The notes beneath the pieces were generated by a model. It had not been told where the DNA came from and ran no database searches. It worked only from the letters and a program-made list of their open reading frames with translations. 15,295 nucleotides of DNA. Source: RUG563 sp964423675 (lineage in GTDB: Bacteria > Bacillota > Clostridia > Christensenellales > Aristaeellaceae). A program made the translations under genes and the position numbers. Shown in pieces: positions 1 to 7,745 of the stretch. The stretch's first letter is position 1. The number at the start of each line of letters is the position of its first letter. The stretch covers positions 1 through 15,295 of the forward strand of contig CAYRFP010000049.1 in the NCBI GenBank assembly GCA_964423675.1, given 5' to 3'.

Positions 1-53
1 CCCGTTACACGATTTCCAGTCGTGCGCCCTCGACCAAGCTAGGCGACTTCTCC
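1..53 (-). tRNA. tRNA-Ser (anticodon GGA), 3' part cut by window edge
   Basis: Read on the minus strand, the 5' end at 53 starts with the acceptor strand GGAGAAG. A D-arm follows, then an anticodon stem CACGA/TCGTG around the loop CTGGAAA, giving anticodon GGA (complement of 15-17), which decodes UCC/UCU serine codons. The bases after the anticodon stem (TAACGGG) look like the start of the long variable arm of a class II tRNA, which fits serine. The T-arm and 3' acceptor strand lie outside the window. Confidence 0.93.
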
Positions 54-89
54 ACTTACAGTTACAAGCAAAGCTTGTCAACAGGGATT

Positions 90-118
90 AGTTTACCACA
101 CATTCCGCCTCTCGTCAA
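90..118 (-). promoter_or_regulatory. Sigma-A promoter of tRNA-Ser
   Basis: On the minus strand, a -35 box TTGACG (113-118) and a -10 box TAAACT (90-95) are separated by exactly 17 bp. They would start a transcript about 30 nt before the tRNA. A small inverted repeat, CAAGC-AAA-GCTTG (65-77), lies in the leader. Because the terminator of the sugar operon lies just upstream, the tRNA is probably transcribed independently. Confidence 0.6.
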
Positions 119-143
119 GCACTAAATTCAAAAATAACGAAGA

Positions 144-181
144 AAAATATAAAAAGACGGCGAGAGAGGGCTCCCGCCGTC
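144..181 (-). terminator. Intrinsic terminator of the mannoside operon
   Basis: An 11-bp inverted repeat with one imperfect pair (156-166 against 171-181) and a 4-nt loop lies 15 bp past the alpha-mannosidase stop. On the minus strand a U-rich tract (complement of 144-155) follows it. Confidence 0.85.
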
Positions 182-195
182 CAAATTGATTCGAT

Positions 196-3039
196 TTAAT
201 CCCGATAGATTTTCACCTGCGCCAGCTGATGCGGCTTAAGCGCAAAGCGCACCTTGCCATCCTGTTGTTCCGCCGCCATCTGCACATGCCCATCCAGATC
301 CGTCAGTTCTGCCCGCGAAGCTGCAAAGGGCGGCGTAATGGTAACATAATCCTCCGCTCCTTCGGTTTCAAAGCAGTGCAGAACCAGTGCGTCATCCTCT
401 GCCACATCGCATCCTGCCAGCACCGTATGCCCCGCAGCTAAGCGCATGAATGTGCCCTGAGGCGGCAAGGAACCAGTGTGTGCCGCCGTGGGTACCGCCA
501 GCATGGGGCGAATCATAGTTTCCTCCTTAGCTTTCATGGCAGCGCTTCTGCCATTGGTCAGAGACAGGAACAGACGAATAGCATGAATGCCACGTTCCGG
601 ATAAGGATCGGGGCTGTTGGCCGTATTGATCAGCGTAGCCGACAAAACGCCGTCTGCCAACCGATAGCCGTATTTGCAATCGCTGGACAGCGCCAGTGTT
701 TCGCCCGCCGTCTGCGCCCAGGCGCTGGTCAGGGCGGGCACATCGATCTGCCGCGCCGGCCGAACCGCCACGCCCGCCGGGACATCGCAAACGATCGCAT
801 CCCCTGCGTTTTTCAGCGGCACCCGGAACGAAAGAACTGGAATAAATTTTTGATTCGCTGCCGTCTCATGCCAGTCCACGTTCAAATCCAGCGCCAGATA
901 ATCCGCGTCCTCGTCCAGCGTCACAGTGTATTCCACGGTGGAATGCATCACGTGCTGCTTAAACCGAACGGATTGGCGAAGAGATCCTTTCGAGAGAGAT
1001 ACCTTTTCCGTTTCCGTCACTGGTTCCACGGCAAGATACCGTCCGATACGCCAGGCGCTCATGCCAGGATCCTGCGTGCGAATCAGACACAGGCCCGCCG
1101 GGGCAGCAAGCATTTCTTCGCCCGTCTTCTTCCGAATGATCGACTGAATCTGGCTGTTGCCCGTATCAAAGGAAACGCGCAGGTAGCTGTTTTCCAGCAC
1201 GATGGCTTCCCGGGGTTCTTCTTCCCGCTCGGTATAAAGCAGATGCGTTGGATAAGCAACACACTCCTTCTCCCGAATCGCATATACTGCATAGCCCAGA
1301 GCAGGCACCTGCGCCTGAATCAGCACGCGATGATACGTATGCCCCCAATAGCGCTGTTCTTTGGACGAAAGCAGCTGAAGCGGCGTCGGATTTCCCGCTG
1401 CATCCACAGCCTCCAAGCGGCTGATATTGCCGCTGTAATCCCAGATTGTCAGTTCCACCATTTCCATGCGATCCACCGGCGACGAATTAAAAATAGTATA
1501 AATCCGTGTCTTGCCAACGCCCCGTTCCGGATTAGGCACGCCTGCATAGCTTGCCAGCCCGTAGCCCACGCCCGCGCCTTCTGAACGGCTGCGCTGAATA
1601 TCGTCATCACAGGGGAAGGCACTGGTATCAATCGCCTGGGACAGCGCCTGATACGCCTTGCTCTGCTCGGTCTGAGCATGCGCTAGGGCCTTGGCCAACA
1701 AGCCCATAGCATATTCCCGGCTTTCCTGCACACAGGAGCCCGTGAGAATATCATGGAAATGGGTAAACAGTGTATCCCGCCAGGCCGACGAAAGCGTTTC
1801 CCGCCGAAACGGTGTGTTCAGCGTAAAATGCGCCAACACGCTCATGCGCCCTGCGTCCACCAAGGCAGCCTCCGTCCGACGGTTTGCCAGCTTAATGCGG
1901 CTCTGGGTGGAATAGCAGCCAGTGAAAATGGCGTTGAGCTCATGATCGATCACCGGCAGCTTTTCCCGCACAGCTTCGGCCTTGGCGAAATATTCATGGA
2001 GTGTGCCGAAACGAAGTGTGGGGAAAATGGGCCAAGCCTGCATTTCCAGCAGCATTTCGATATCTCGGCGTGTGGGTCCGCCTCCGTGATTGCCCACGCC
2101 GTAAACAATCATGGAAGTTTTGAGCCCTGCGCAGCGTCGCGCCATTTCCACCGCGCCAGTGCCGTTATCCGGATTGATCCCGGAGTTATACCAGTACGGT
2201 TCCTTATACATCAGCAGCTCCGCTCCCGAAGGCGAACGGAAACGATACAATGTCACATCGTCCTGCAAGCCGCGGCAATGGTAATAGTACGGCACACCGC
2301 CCAGCGTGTTGATCTCCGGAACAAACCGGCTGTGGCCGAAGGTATCCGGGGAAAAATCCACCTTGATGCTACCAGGCTCCACGCCCCAAACCCGATGCAG
2401 ATAATCCCGCGTTTCCTGGATATGGCGCAGAAGCGATTCCGTGTCCGGCATATTTTTATCAGTTTCCACCCAGGCATTGGCCGTCACTTCCCAGCGCCCC
2501 TCCCGAATGCGCTGCTGAATTTCGGCCATCATTTCCGGATCATATTCTTCCACGATGCGATAAACGGAGGCCTGAGACTGGGAGAAGGTGAATTCCGGAT
2601 ATTCCCGCATCAGATTCAGCATGGTACGGAAGGTACTCAGCGTCACAGCCACGGTTTCCTGCCAGCCCCACATCCAGTTCATATCAATATGGGCGTGGGC
2701 CACATACAATACCTCATATTCCTTGGCCGCTGCCTGCATAGGCAGCAACTTTTCCTCCGCTGCCAGAGCGCCGCGGCGAGTGATGGTTTCCTCCTGTTCA
2801 ATTTGCTGCTCCAGCAGTGTCAGCGCTTCATCAATCGCAGAATCGAATTTTCCGCCGTTAGCCGATGATAATTGCAGGGCAAAATTCACCTCAGACAGGA
2901 TCCGCCGAGCTGCAGGACGCAGTAGCGTAACCTGGCCGCGCTCATGAGTGTCCGGTTCATACGTATGCTCAAAGGACCGCTTTTCCCGATTGCCCGCCAC
3001 CTGCTTTTTCAATTGTTCAAACCGTGCAAATAGATTCAT
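196..3039 (-). CDS. Alpha-mannosidase, glycoside hydrolase family 38
   Basis: Retaining, zinc-dependent exo-alpha-mannosidase releasing free mannose from alpha-mannosides. At 947 residues it has the length and layout of the cytosolic/bacterial GH38 class: an N-terminal extension (about 1-108), a catalytic domain with the zinc motif AHAHIDMNW (H117 and D119 as likely ligands), the nucleophile motif PDTFGHS (D232, also a metal ligand in this family), GVGNHGGGP near 314-322 and THFHDILTGSC near 426-436. A C-terminal beta-sandwich region (about 560-940) follows. No signal peptide is visible, so it probably acts in the cytoplasm on imported oligosaccharides. AGGAGG lies 8 bp before the ATG. The gene starts 18 bp after the aldolase stop and is the last gene of the operon. 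The family call is firm; linkage specificity cannot be read. Confidence 0.95.
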   Translation of the reverse strand: MNLFARFEQLKKQVAGNREKRSFEHTYEPDTHERGQVTLLRPAARRILSEVNFALQLSSANGGKFDSAIDEALTLLEQQIEQEETITRRGALAAEEKLLPMQAAAKEYEVLYVAHAHIDMNWMWGWQETVAVTLSTFRTMLNLMREYPEFTFSQSQASVYRIVEEYDPEMMAEIQQRIREGRWEVTANAWVETDKNMPDTESLLRHIQETRDYLHRVWGVEPGSIKVDFSPDTFGHSRFVPEINTLGGVPYYYHCRGLQDDVTLYRFRSPSGAELLMYKEPYWYNSGINPDNGTGAVEMARRCAGLKTSMIVYGVGNHGGGPTRRDIEMLLEMQAWPIFPTLRFGTLHEYFAKAEAVREKLPVIDHELNAIFTGCYSTQSRIKLANRRTEAALVDAGRMSVLAHFTLNTPFRRETLSSAWRDTLFTHFHDILTGSCVQESREYAMGLLAKALAHAQTEQSKAYQALSQAIDTSAFPCDDDIQRSRSEGAGVGYGLASYAGVPNPERGVGKTRIYTIFNSSPVDRMEMVELTIWDYSGNISRLEAVDAAGNPTPLQLLSSKEQRYWGHTYHRVLIQAQVPALGYAVYAIREKECVAYPTHLLYTEREEEPREAIVLENSYLRVSFDTGNSQIQSIIRKKTGEEMLAAPAGLCLIRTQDPGMSAWRIGRYLAVEPVTETEKVSLSKGSLRQSVRFKQHVMHSTVEYTVTLDEDADYLALDLNVDWHETAANQKFIPVLSFRVPLKNAGDAIVCDVPAGVAVRPARQIDVPALTSAWAQTAGETLALSSDCKYGYRLADGVLSATLINTANSPDPYPERGIHAIRLFLSLTNGRSAAMKAKEETMIRPMLAVPTAAHTGSLPPQGTFMRLAAGHTVLAGCDVAEDDALVLHCFETEGAEDYVTITPPFAASRAELTDLDGHVQMAAEQQDGKVRFALKPHQLAQVKIYRD

Positions 3040-3057
3040 CCTCTTTTCCTCCTGCCT

Positions 3058-3894
3058 TTATGCTTTTCCCTGGCAGCCAAACAGCGCCATTTTCCGCATA
3101 ATTGCTTCCCGAATCGCATCCTTTTTCAGGTTCCGGGCAGGCAGATATTCCATGCGCTGCTCCAGCGCCCGCCGCTCCGCTTCCATTCCCGCCAGACACA
3201 AATCCGTGAAAATATTCACTTTGGCAATGCCGCCCTGCACCGCTTTTCGAAAGTCCTCGTCCGTCAGCCCCGATCCGCCATGAAGCACCAGCGGCGTATC
3301 CACCGTTTCCCGAATCGCTTTAAGCCGCTCAAAGGAGAGCCTGGGCGCGGTTTTGTACGCCCCGTGCGCTGTGCCGATGGCAATCGCCAGCGCATCCACG
3401 CCAGTATCATTCCGATAATCCAGCGCCTCTGCTACCGTGGTGTATCGGTCTTCCCCCGCCGGGTCGCTTCCATCTGCGTTACCCACATGGCCGATCTCGC
3501 CTTCCACCGTGGCGCCGAAAGCATGGGCAATGCGCACGATCTCCCTGGTTTCCTGGATGTTCTGGGTGTAGGGCTTGGCCGATGCATCGTGCATCACACT
3601 GGTAAAGCCTAATTGCAGCGCTTCCATGCAGCGGTCAAAGGTCAGGCCATGATCGTAATGCACCACCACCGGCACCTTCGCCCGCTTCGCTGCCGCAATC
3701 ACCGAAGGCGCAATCAGCTGCAATTCGCCATATGGGAGCAGCACCTGTGCGGTGCCAATGATGATAGGCGCTCTCATTTCCTCTGCTGCCTCTATAGCGG
3801 CCTGGAGCATATCGGTATCCGTAGTGTTAAAAAGCCCAACAGCATAGCGGCCCTGCTGCGCCGGCCGCAGCACGTCGTTTAAATTCGCCAGCAT
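3058..3894 (-). CDS. Class II ketose-bisphosphate aldolase
   Basis: Zinc-dependent class II aldolase of the FbaA/GatY/KbaY family, which cleaves ketose phosphates into DHAP and an aldehyde. The 278 residues carry the family motifs in order: HYDHG (79-83; D81 catalytic, H82 zinc), EGEIGHVG (131-138), GTAHGAY (174-180; H177 zinc), LHGGSGL (204-210; H205 zinc) and KVNIFTD (225-231, phosphate and Na/K site region). The length matches the tagatose/fructose-bisphosphate aldolase group. A GGGAGGG ribosome site overlaps the end of the isomerase gene, 15 bp upstream. Next to an isomerase and a PfkB kinase, its substrate is inferred to be fructose 1-phosphate, fructose 1,6-bisphosphate or a related ketose phosphate. 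The sequence does not distinguish these. Confidence 0.93.
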   Translation of the reverse strand: MLANLNDVLRPAQQGRYAVGLFNTTDTDMLQAAIEAAEEMRAPIIIGTAQVLLPYGELQLIAPSVIAAAKRAKVPVVVHYDHGLTFDRCMEALQLGFTSVMHDASAKPYTQNIQETREIVRIAHAFGATVEGEIGHVGNADGSDPAGEDRYTTVAEALDYRNDTGVDALAIAIGTAHGAYKTAPRLSFERLKAIRETVDTPLVLHGGSGLTDEDFRKAVQGGIAKVNIFTDLCLAGMEAERRALEQRMEYLPARNLKKDAIREAIMRKMALFGCQGKA

Positions 3895-3909
3895 GCTCTA
3901 TTCCCTCCC

Positions 3910-4449
3910 TCAGTCCATTTCAATCTGTGGCAAGCGCACAATCTGCGCGTCGGTAAACTGGTCTGTTTCATCGGTGCTATGAGTGGAGAATTCAGAAATC
4001 ACCGCGCCCTCGCTTCCGGCCTGAAACCAATGCTTCGTGCCAGGCAGCAGGGTATATTGATCGCCAGGCAGCAGCACAATCTCATGAAAAACCGTTACCT
4101 TCGTTTGAGGAAGCTGCGCCTGGATCGCATCCATCTGCCCTTCTCCGTCCACATAGAGATATACTGTTCCGTACCGGCAGCGGAAGGTTTCTTCCTTGCC
4201 GGGCATACCGTTCGTCGCCACATGCCAATGCTCCGGGCAGCTTTGCCCTGGGAACAGCACCATTTCCTTGGCGCAGACCCGATCCGTGTTTACATACACC
4301 AGCAGTTGCAGCCCCACGTTCTGCACCCGACCCAGGCCAAAATCTGCCACCTCAATCTGTTCCTTTTCCGCATCCGTCAAAATGATATGCGCCTTTTCAT
4401 AATAGCGCAATGCTTCCTGCGCGCACGCCTGCATTTCCGAATACTTCAT
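3910..4449 (-). CDS. D-lyxose/D-mannose-type sugar isomerase (cupin)
   Basis: Small single-cupin aldose-ketose isomerase of the D-lyxose ketol-isomerase family (Bacillus YdaE type). Known members interconvert D-lyxose/D-xylulose and D-mannose/D-fructose using a divalent metal. Counting from the ATG at 4449 (179 residues), the metal motif PEHWH lies near 72-76, the glutamate of KEETF at about 87 and the histidine of TKHWFQAG at about 140. The blocks LQLLVYVNTDRVCAKE and FRCRYGTVYLYV strongly resemble YdaE. I prefer this start because ATG overlaps the kinase stop as ATGA and GGGAG lies about 9 bp upstream. The in-frame ATG at 4467 would add six residues inside the kinase gene. Beside an alpha-mannosidase, mannose to fructose is the likely reaction. 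Confidence 0.9.
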   Translation of the reverse strand: MKYSEMQACAQEALRYYEKAHIILTDAEKEQIEVADFGLGRVQNVGLQLLVYVNTDRVCAKEMVLFPGQSCPEHWHVATNGMPGKEETFRCRYGTVYLYVDGEGQMDAIQAQLPQTKVTVFHEIVLLPGDQYTLLPGTKHWFQAGSEGAVISEFSTHSTDETDQFTDAQIVRLPQIEMD

Positions 4450-5465
4450 AGCTTGTTTCTCTCCCATTCCTTCATCATTTTCAAAAGCGTTTTTTCATCC
4501 TTCATACCGCTGACGGAATCTGACGCGCTCAGGTTCGCCGCGGCAGCAGCTGCTGCAAAGGCCAACATATCCTCTGAGGAAAAGCCACAATGAATTGCAT
4601 GCAGGCATCCAGCGCAGAACGCATCCCCCGCTCCAACGCTGCCCTGGATATATCCCTTGGGCAGCCGATAGGAAGGAACTGCCGTAAACCCTTCTTCCAC
4701 GTCCAGGCAAAATCCCGCTTCCGGGCAATGCACCACGGCTCGGCGCCGCACGCCCGCCCGCATCATCCCTTCCAGCGCTTTGTGTATCATTTCCGGATCA
4801 AGTTTTCCCTGCGCATCCCGCGGCTTTAAGCCAAAGGTTTGGCAGGCCTCAATCTCGTTCATAATGGCGTAATCGCAGTATTTCAGCGCCGGCAGCACGA
4901 TCTCCCGGTAGCGTCCCTGCGCATCGCTGACAGCGTCAATCGATGTTTGCATGCCCATTTGCTGCGCTTTGTGCAAAAAACGCGCCATCCGTGTTCCCAT
5001 CTCCAGATCTGGCGCATCAAAGCGATCCAACAGCATTAAATAGCCCACATGAAGAATTCGCGCATTCAGCCTTTCTAAATCCACATCCTCCGGGTCAAAG
5101 GCCATGTTTGCTCCGCGATGATGGAAGAAGGTGCGCTCCCCCGTGTCCATGGCACTTATTACATCGCTGAAGCTAGTTGCATAATCTGCGGATGAAATCA
5201 CGCCTACCGTATCCACCCCGCCCTGCTTCAGCTGTTCCAGCACAAAATCGCCCTGTTCATCCTGGCCTATTCGCCCCAGCGCAAAAAGCGGATATTCTCC
5301 GCCGATTCGTGCAAGATCCAGCGCCGTATTGGGTACGCATCCCCCAACGCCCCGGCGCACATCCAGAATCTGAGCCAGCATGCCAGGCTTCGGATATGTG
5401 TTGACCAATTTAATATTGTCCGCCAGCAAATTGCCTGCAAGGGCGATTCCTGCACGTGTACTCAT
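4446..5465 (-). CDS. PfkB-family carbohydrate kinase
   Basis: ATP-dependent sugar kinase of the ribokinase/PfkB superfamily, 339 residues. The N-terminal part has the substrate-binding GG..pNTALDLARIGG pattern. The C-terminal PfkB signature GSVGAGDAFCAGCL contains the anion-hole GAGD and the catalytic aspartate. The specific substrate is not readable. Context suggests a ketose such as fructose, made by the adjacent isomerase and passed as a phosphate to the aldolase. First gene of the operon, overlapping the isomerase by 4 bp (ATGA). The ATG at 5465 has a GGAGGAG site about 5 bp upstream, so it is preferred to the in-frame TTG at 5480, which lies before that site. A consensus promoter lies about 45 bp upstream of the ATG. 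Confidence 0.92.
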   Translation of the reverse strand: MSTRAGIALAGNLLADNIKLVNTYPKPGMLAQILDVRRGVGGCVPNTALDLARIGGEYPLFALGRIGQDEQGDFVLEQLKQGGVDTVGVISSADYATSFSDVISAMDTGERTFFHHRGANMAFDPEDVDLERLNARILHVGYLMLLDRFDAPDLEMGTRMARFLHKAQQMGMQTSIDAVSDAQGRYREIVLPALKYCDYAIMNEIEACQTFGLKPRDAQGKLDPEMIHKALEGMMRAGVRRRAVVHCPEAGFCLDVEEGFTAVPSYRLPKGYIQGSVGAGDAFCAGCLHAIHCGFSSEDMLAFAAAAAAANLSASDSVSGMKDEKTLLKMMKEWERNKL

Positions 5466-5509
5466 TGTCTCCTCCTTCAATTTAGTAGATCATTTTTTCA
5501 TTCATTTTC

Positions 5510-5538
5510 ATTATAAAAACCGCCTTTTTCCGTGTCAA
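5510..5538 (-). promoter_or_regulatory. Consensus promoter of the mannoside operon
   Basis: On the minus strand, a perfect -35 TTGACA (5533-5538) and a perfect -10 TATAAT (5510-5515) are separated by 17 bp, upstream of the kinase gene. So perfect a promoter on a catabolic operon implies tight repression, presumably by the divergent GntR/LacI-type regulator. Confidence 0.85.
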
Positions 5539-5590
5539 GGTATATTAAAGACCAAAAACATCCGATTGTTTCATTTTCTTGATATACTTG
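5536..5590. promoter_or_regulatory. Candidate operator region with overall dyad symmetry
   Basis: Between the divergent promoters lies AAACA-N6-TGTTT (5556-5571). It is flanked almost symmetrically by two related elements in opposite orientation: CAAGGTATATTAAAG (5536-5550, overlapping the operon -35) and CTTGATATACTTG (5578-5590, overlapping the regulator's extended -10). Paired sites touching both promoters would suit a dimeric repressor controlling the operon and itself. That these are the binding sites is inference. Confidence 0.4.
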
Positions 5591-5597
5591 TTATAAT
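5589..5597 (+). promoter_or_regulatory. Extended -10 promoter of the regulator gene
   Basis: TGTTATAAT fits the extended -10 consensus TGnTATAAT. It lies 19 bp before the regulator's ATG, with GGAGGGG (5605-5611) as ribosome site between them, so the leader would be very short. No good -35 box sits at 17 bp, consistent with an extended -10 promoter. Confidence 0.6.
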
Positions 5598-5616
5598 AAT
5601 TCATGGAGGGGATTCT

Positions 5617-6672
5617 ATGCCTGTAAACGATCCGCTATATCTGCAAATGCGCGCTTATTTATTGGAATTGATTGAGCGAAATCGACAGATTCCAAGCTAT
5701 CGGCTACCCAGCGAAAATCAGCTGGCGCTGAAATTTGGGGCCAGCCGTATTTCTGCGAAGCATGCTTTGGATATGCTTCGGGATGAGGGAATGATCTGCC
5801 GCCAACGCGGACGGGGATCCTATATCGTGCCAAGCGGAGAAAATGCTGCTTCCGCCGCACCTCAACGGGATGCAATGGCGCTGATTGTTCCTTTCACCCG
5901 CACAATTTTTATGAGCGACCTCATGGACGGTTTGCGAGAAGGGCTGAATGAAAAAAGTCTGGATTTGGTCACATTCGTTACGGACAACAACCAGAAGCAG
6001 GAAATGGAATACCTGCGGCTGGCCCAGGATCGCTACAAGGGAATTCTGCTTTTCCCCTGCACCCTTGCCCGCTATCATGAGGAAGTGCTGCGTCTGGTGC
6101 TGAATCGCTTTCCGCTGGTGCAATTGGATCGCTTCCTGCCCGGACTCAATCTCAGCTGCGTTTCCTGCGATCATAAAATGGCTACGTATCGAGCTGTTGC
6201 TTTCCTTCGAAAAAAGGGGCATCGACGCATTGGCTTCGTGGGACATATGAAGGATCATGCCAGTTCCGTGGCCCTGCGGATCAAGGGCTTTGATCTGGCC
6301 ACACAGGAGATGGATCCCGCCTATCCGCAATCCTTCAAGCTGAACGTGGCTGACAGTCTGGACGGCTTTCGCGAGGCCTTTTCAGCCTATATGCTTTCCC
6401 AGCGACCCACGGCTATCATTTCATCCAGTCATCTCCATGCCCCCGTTATTATCGCGGTGCTGCGGGAAATGGGGCTGGATCGGCAGGTTCAGCTGATGCT
6501 TTATGACAATGAATTTCAAATTGCTCAGAATTTCCTGGCATATCCTCTGTTTATTATCGATCAGCAGCCGCGAAACATCGGCTTGGCTGCTGCCGATCTG
6601 ATCAACCGCCTGGCATTTCAGGGCGGTCAGCCTGAAAACGTGTTGGTGCATGAGCGGATTTTGGAATTGTAA
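5617..6672 (+). CDS. GntR-type wHTH / LacI-type sensor transcriptional regulator
   Basis: DNA-binding regulator of 351 residues with the hybrid layout of AraR-like proteins. An N-terminal GntR winged helix-turn-helix (about 5-72) carries the typical LPSENQLA...S..SAKHAL.ML pattern at 30-54 and a wing RQRGRGSYIV near 62-71. It is followed by a periplasmic-binding-protein-like sensor domain of the LacI/GalR type (about 85-351), including KKGHRRIGFVG and a C-terminal IDQQPRNIGLAAADLI segment. The ATG at 5617 is chosen because GGAGGGG lies 5 bp upstream and the GntR domain begins there; the open frame runs farther upstream but carries no domain. It is divergent from the mannoside operon and probably its repressor, with a sugar or sugar phosphate as inducer (inference). 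Confidence 0.9.
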   Translation: MPVNDPLYLQMRAYLLELIERNRQIPSYRLPSENQLALKFGASRISAKHALDMLRDEGMICRQRGRGSYIVPSGENAASAAPQRDAMALIVPFTRTIFMSDLMDGLREGLNEKSLDLVTFVTDNNQKQEMEYLRLAQDRYKGILLFPCTLARYHEEVLRLVLNRFPLVQLDRFLPGLNLSCVSCDHKMATYRAVAFLRKKGHRRIGFVGHMKDHASSVALRIKGFDLATQEMDPAYPQSFKLNVADSLDGFREAFSAYMLSQRPTAIISSSHLHAPVIIAVLREMGLDRQVQLMLYDNEFQIAQNFLAYPLFIIDQQPRNIGLAAADLINRLAFQGGQPENVLVHERILEL

Positions 6673-6700
6673 CAGGTTTTAAAAAAGACTGGAATCCATA

Positions 6701-6767
6701 AAAAAAGCCCCCCGAAGGGAGAAAACAGAAAACACGCTTTCTTCTTTCGGGGGTAAGGAGTTTTTTT
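6701..6767. terminator. Bidirectional terminator between convergent genes
   Basis: A 16-bp stem (6709-6724 with 6738-6753, only two G-U-type pairs) encloses a 13-nt loop. A T7 run follows at 6761-6767 for the plus strand, and an A6 run precedes it at 6701-6706 for the minus strand. It separates the convergent GntR-type and LysR-type regulator genes and can serve both. Confidence 0.8.
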
Positions 6768-6774
6768 ATGCCTT

Positions 6775-7683
6775 TTATTTGCCCGCGGTCATCAATCCGC
6801 GGGTTTCGTTATAGCTATGTACAATGTCCTGAAGTATTTCCTGATGCTCAAAATCATGGGTATACGCGATATTGATTTCCCGCACCATACTCAGATTTTC
6901 AATCGGCAGCACCGCAATTTTGTTCTTCTTTAGTTCATCCATGCATGCGCTTTTGGCCAGCACCGATACGCCAAAATCTCGACGAATCAAATCCTTGATG
7001 GTGGCGATATTATCGATTTCCAGCACCACGTTGAAGTCATCAATGCTCATATTCTGGCTTTCCAGGGAAGCCACGAAAAGGTTACGCGTATTGGAATCCG
7101 GCAGACGGAGAAGCAACTTTTCCCGTTTCAGTTCGCTGATCGTTACCATGCTCTGCTTAGCCAGCTTATGCCCCAGTGGCACGGCCAGCACCAGGCAATC
7201 CGTATCCAGCATCAAATATCGCAGCCCCGGATCGCTTATTTTTCCTTCCACAATTGCAAAATCTAGTTCATAATTCTTAAGCATATCATGCAGATTACCC
7301 AGCGAATCCGTAATAATTTTAATAGACACGCCTTCATGGGTGGTAGCATATTTCGCCAAAGCCTCGGCAATAGCATTGCTTTCAGCCGTGTGGGTAATGC
7401 CGATGGTCAGGGCGGTGATCTGACGCTTTTCGCTGCTTAGGTCCCGCTGCAAATTATGGTATAGCGCCAGCAGACGCTTCGCATATTTGATAACCAGCTC
7501 GCCCTCCCGGGTAACGCGCAATTCGTTACCTGTACGCTCAAAAATCTTCACGTTCAGGTCATTTTCCAGCGCATGGATATGCTGGCTAACCGCAGGCTGC
7601 GTCAACGACAGCTGCTCCGCTGCCCTGGTAAAGCTTCCGGTTTCCACTACTTTCATCAGTGAATAAAGCTTGGAATCAATCAT
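6775..7683 (-). CDS. LysR-family transcriptional regulator
   Basis: A 302-residue LysR-type regulator. The N-terminal helix-turn-helix (about 17-36) shows the family pattern FTRAAEQLSLTQPAVSQHI. A linker helix and then a two-lobed effector-binding domain follow (about 90-295). The effector is unknown. The ATG at 7683 is used because AGGAGG lies 5 bp upstream and the protein then begins at the standard position before the HTH; an in-frame ATG at 7725 would add 14 unrelated residues. It lies 59 bp downstream of the MATE gene on the same strand. An extended -10 promoter in the gap suggests it can be transcribed separately. A regulatory link to the efflux pump is possible, but the usual divergent LysR-target layout is absent. 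Confidence 0.93.
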   Translation of the reverse strand: MIDSKLYSLMKVVETGSFTRAAEQLSLTQPAVSQHIHALENDLNVKIFERTGNELRVTREGELVIKYAKRLLALYHNLQRDLSSEKRQITALTIGITHTAESNAIAEALAKYATTHEGVSIKIITDSLGNLHDMLKNYELDFAIVEGKISDPGLRYLMLDTDCLVLAVPLGHKLAKQSMVTISELKREKLLLRLPDSNTRNLFVASLESQNMSIDDFNVVLEIDNIATIKDLIRRDFGVSVLAKSACMDELKKNKIAVLPIENLSMVREINIAYTHDFEHQEILQDIVHSYNETRGLMTAGK

Positions 7684-7736
7684 GCGAGCCTCCTTTTCAT
7701 CTTCTCGGCTTTCCAGATGGCTCAACTTGTGGCTTT

Positions 7737-7745
7737 ATTATATCA
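7737..7745 (-). promoter_or_regulatory. Extended -10 promoter of the LysR gene
   Basis: On the minus strand TGATATAAT fits TGnTATAAT and overlaps the MATE stop codon. No clear -35 box lies 17 bp upstream. It would give a leader of roughly 45 nt before the LysR start. Confidence 0.45.

Noticed and set aside
478..2868. Long plus-strand open frames (about 370 codons each) opposite the alpha-mannosidase
   Set aside because: They are antisense to a gene with clear GH38 motifs, have no ribosome sites or family resemblance, and arise from the codon pattern of the real gene.
5380..5616. N-terminal extension of the GntR-type regulator back to an ATG at 5380
   Set aside because: It would overlap the kinase gene and the divergent promoters. 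The GntR domain begins at 5617, directly after a good ribosome site.
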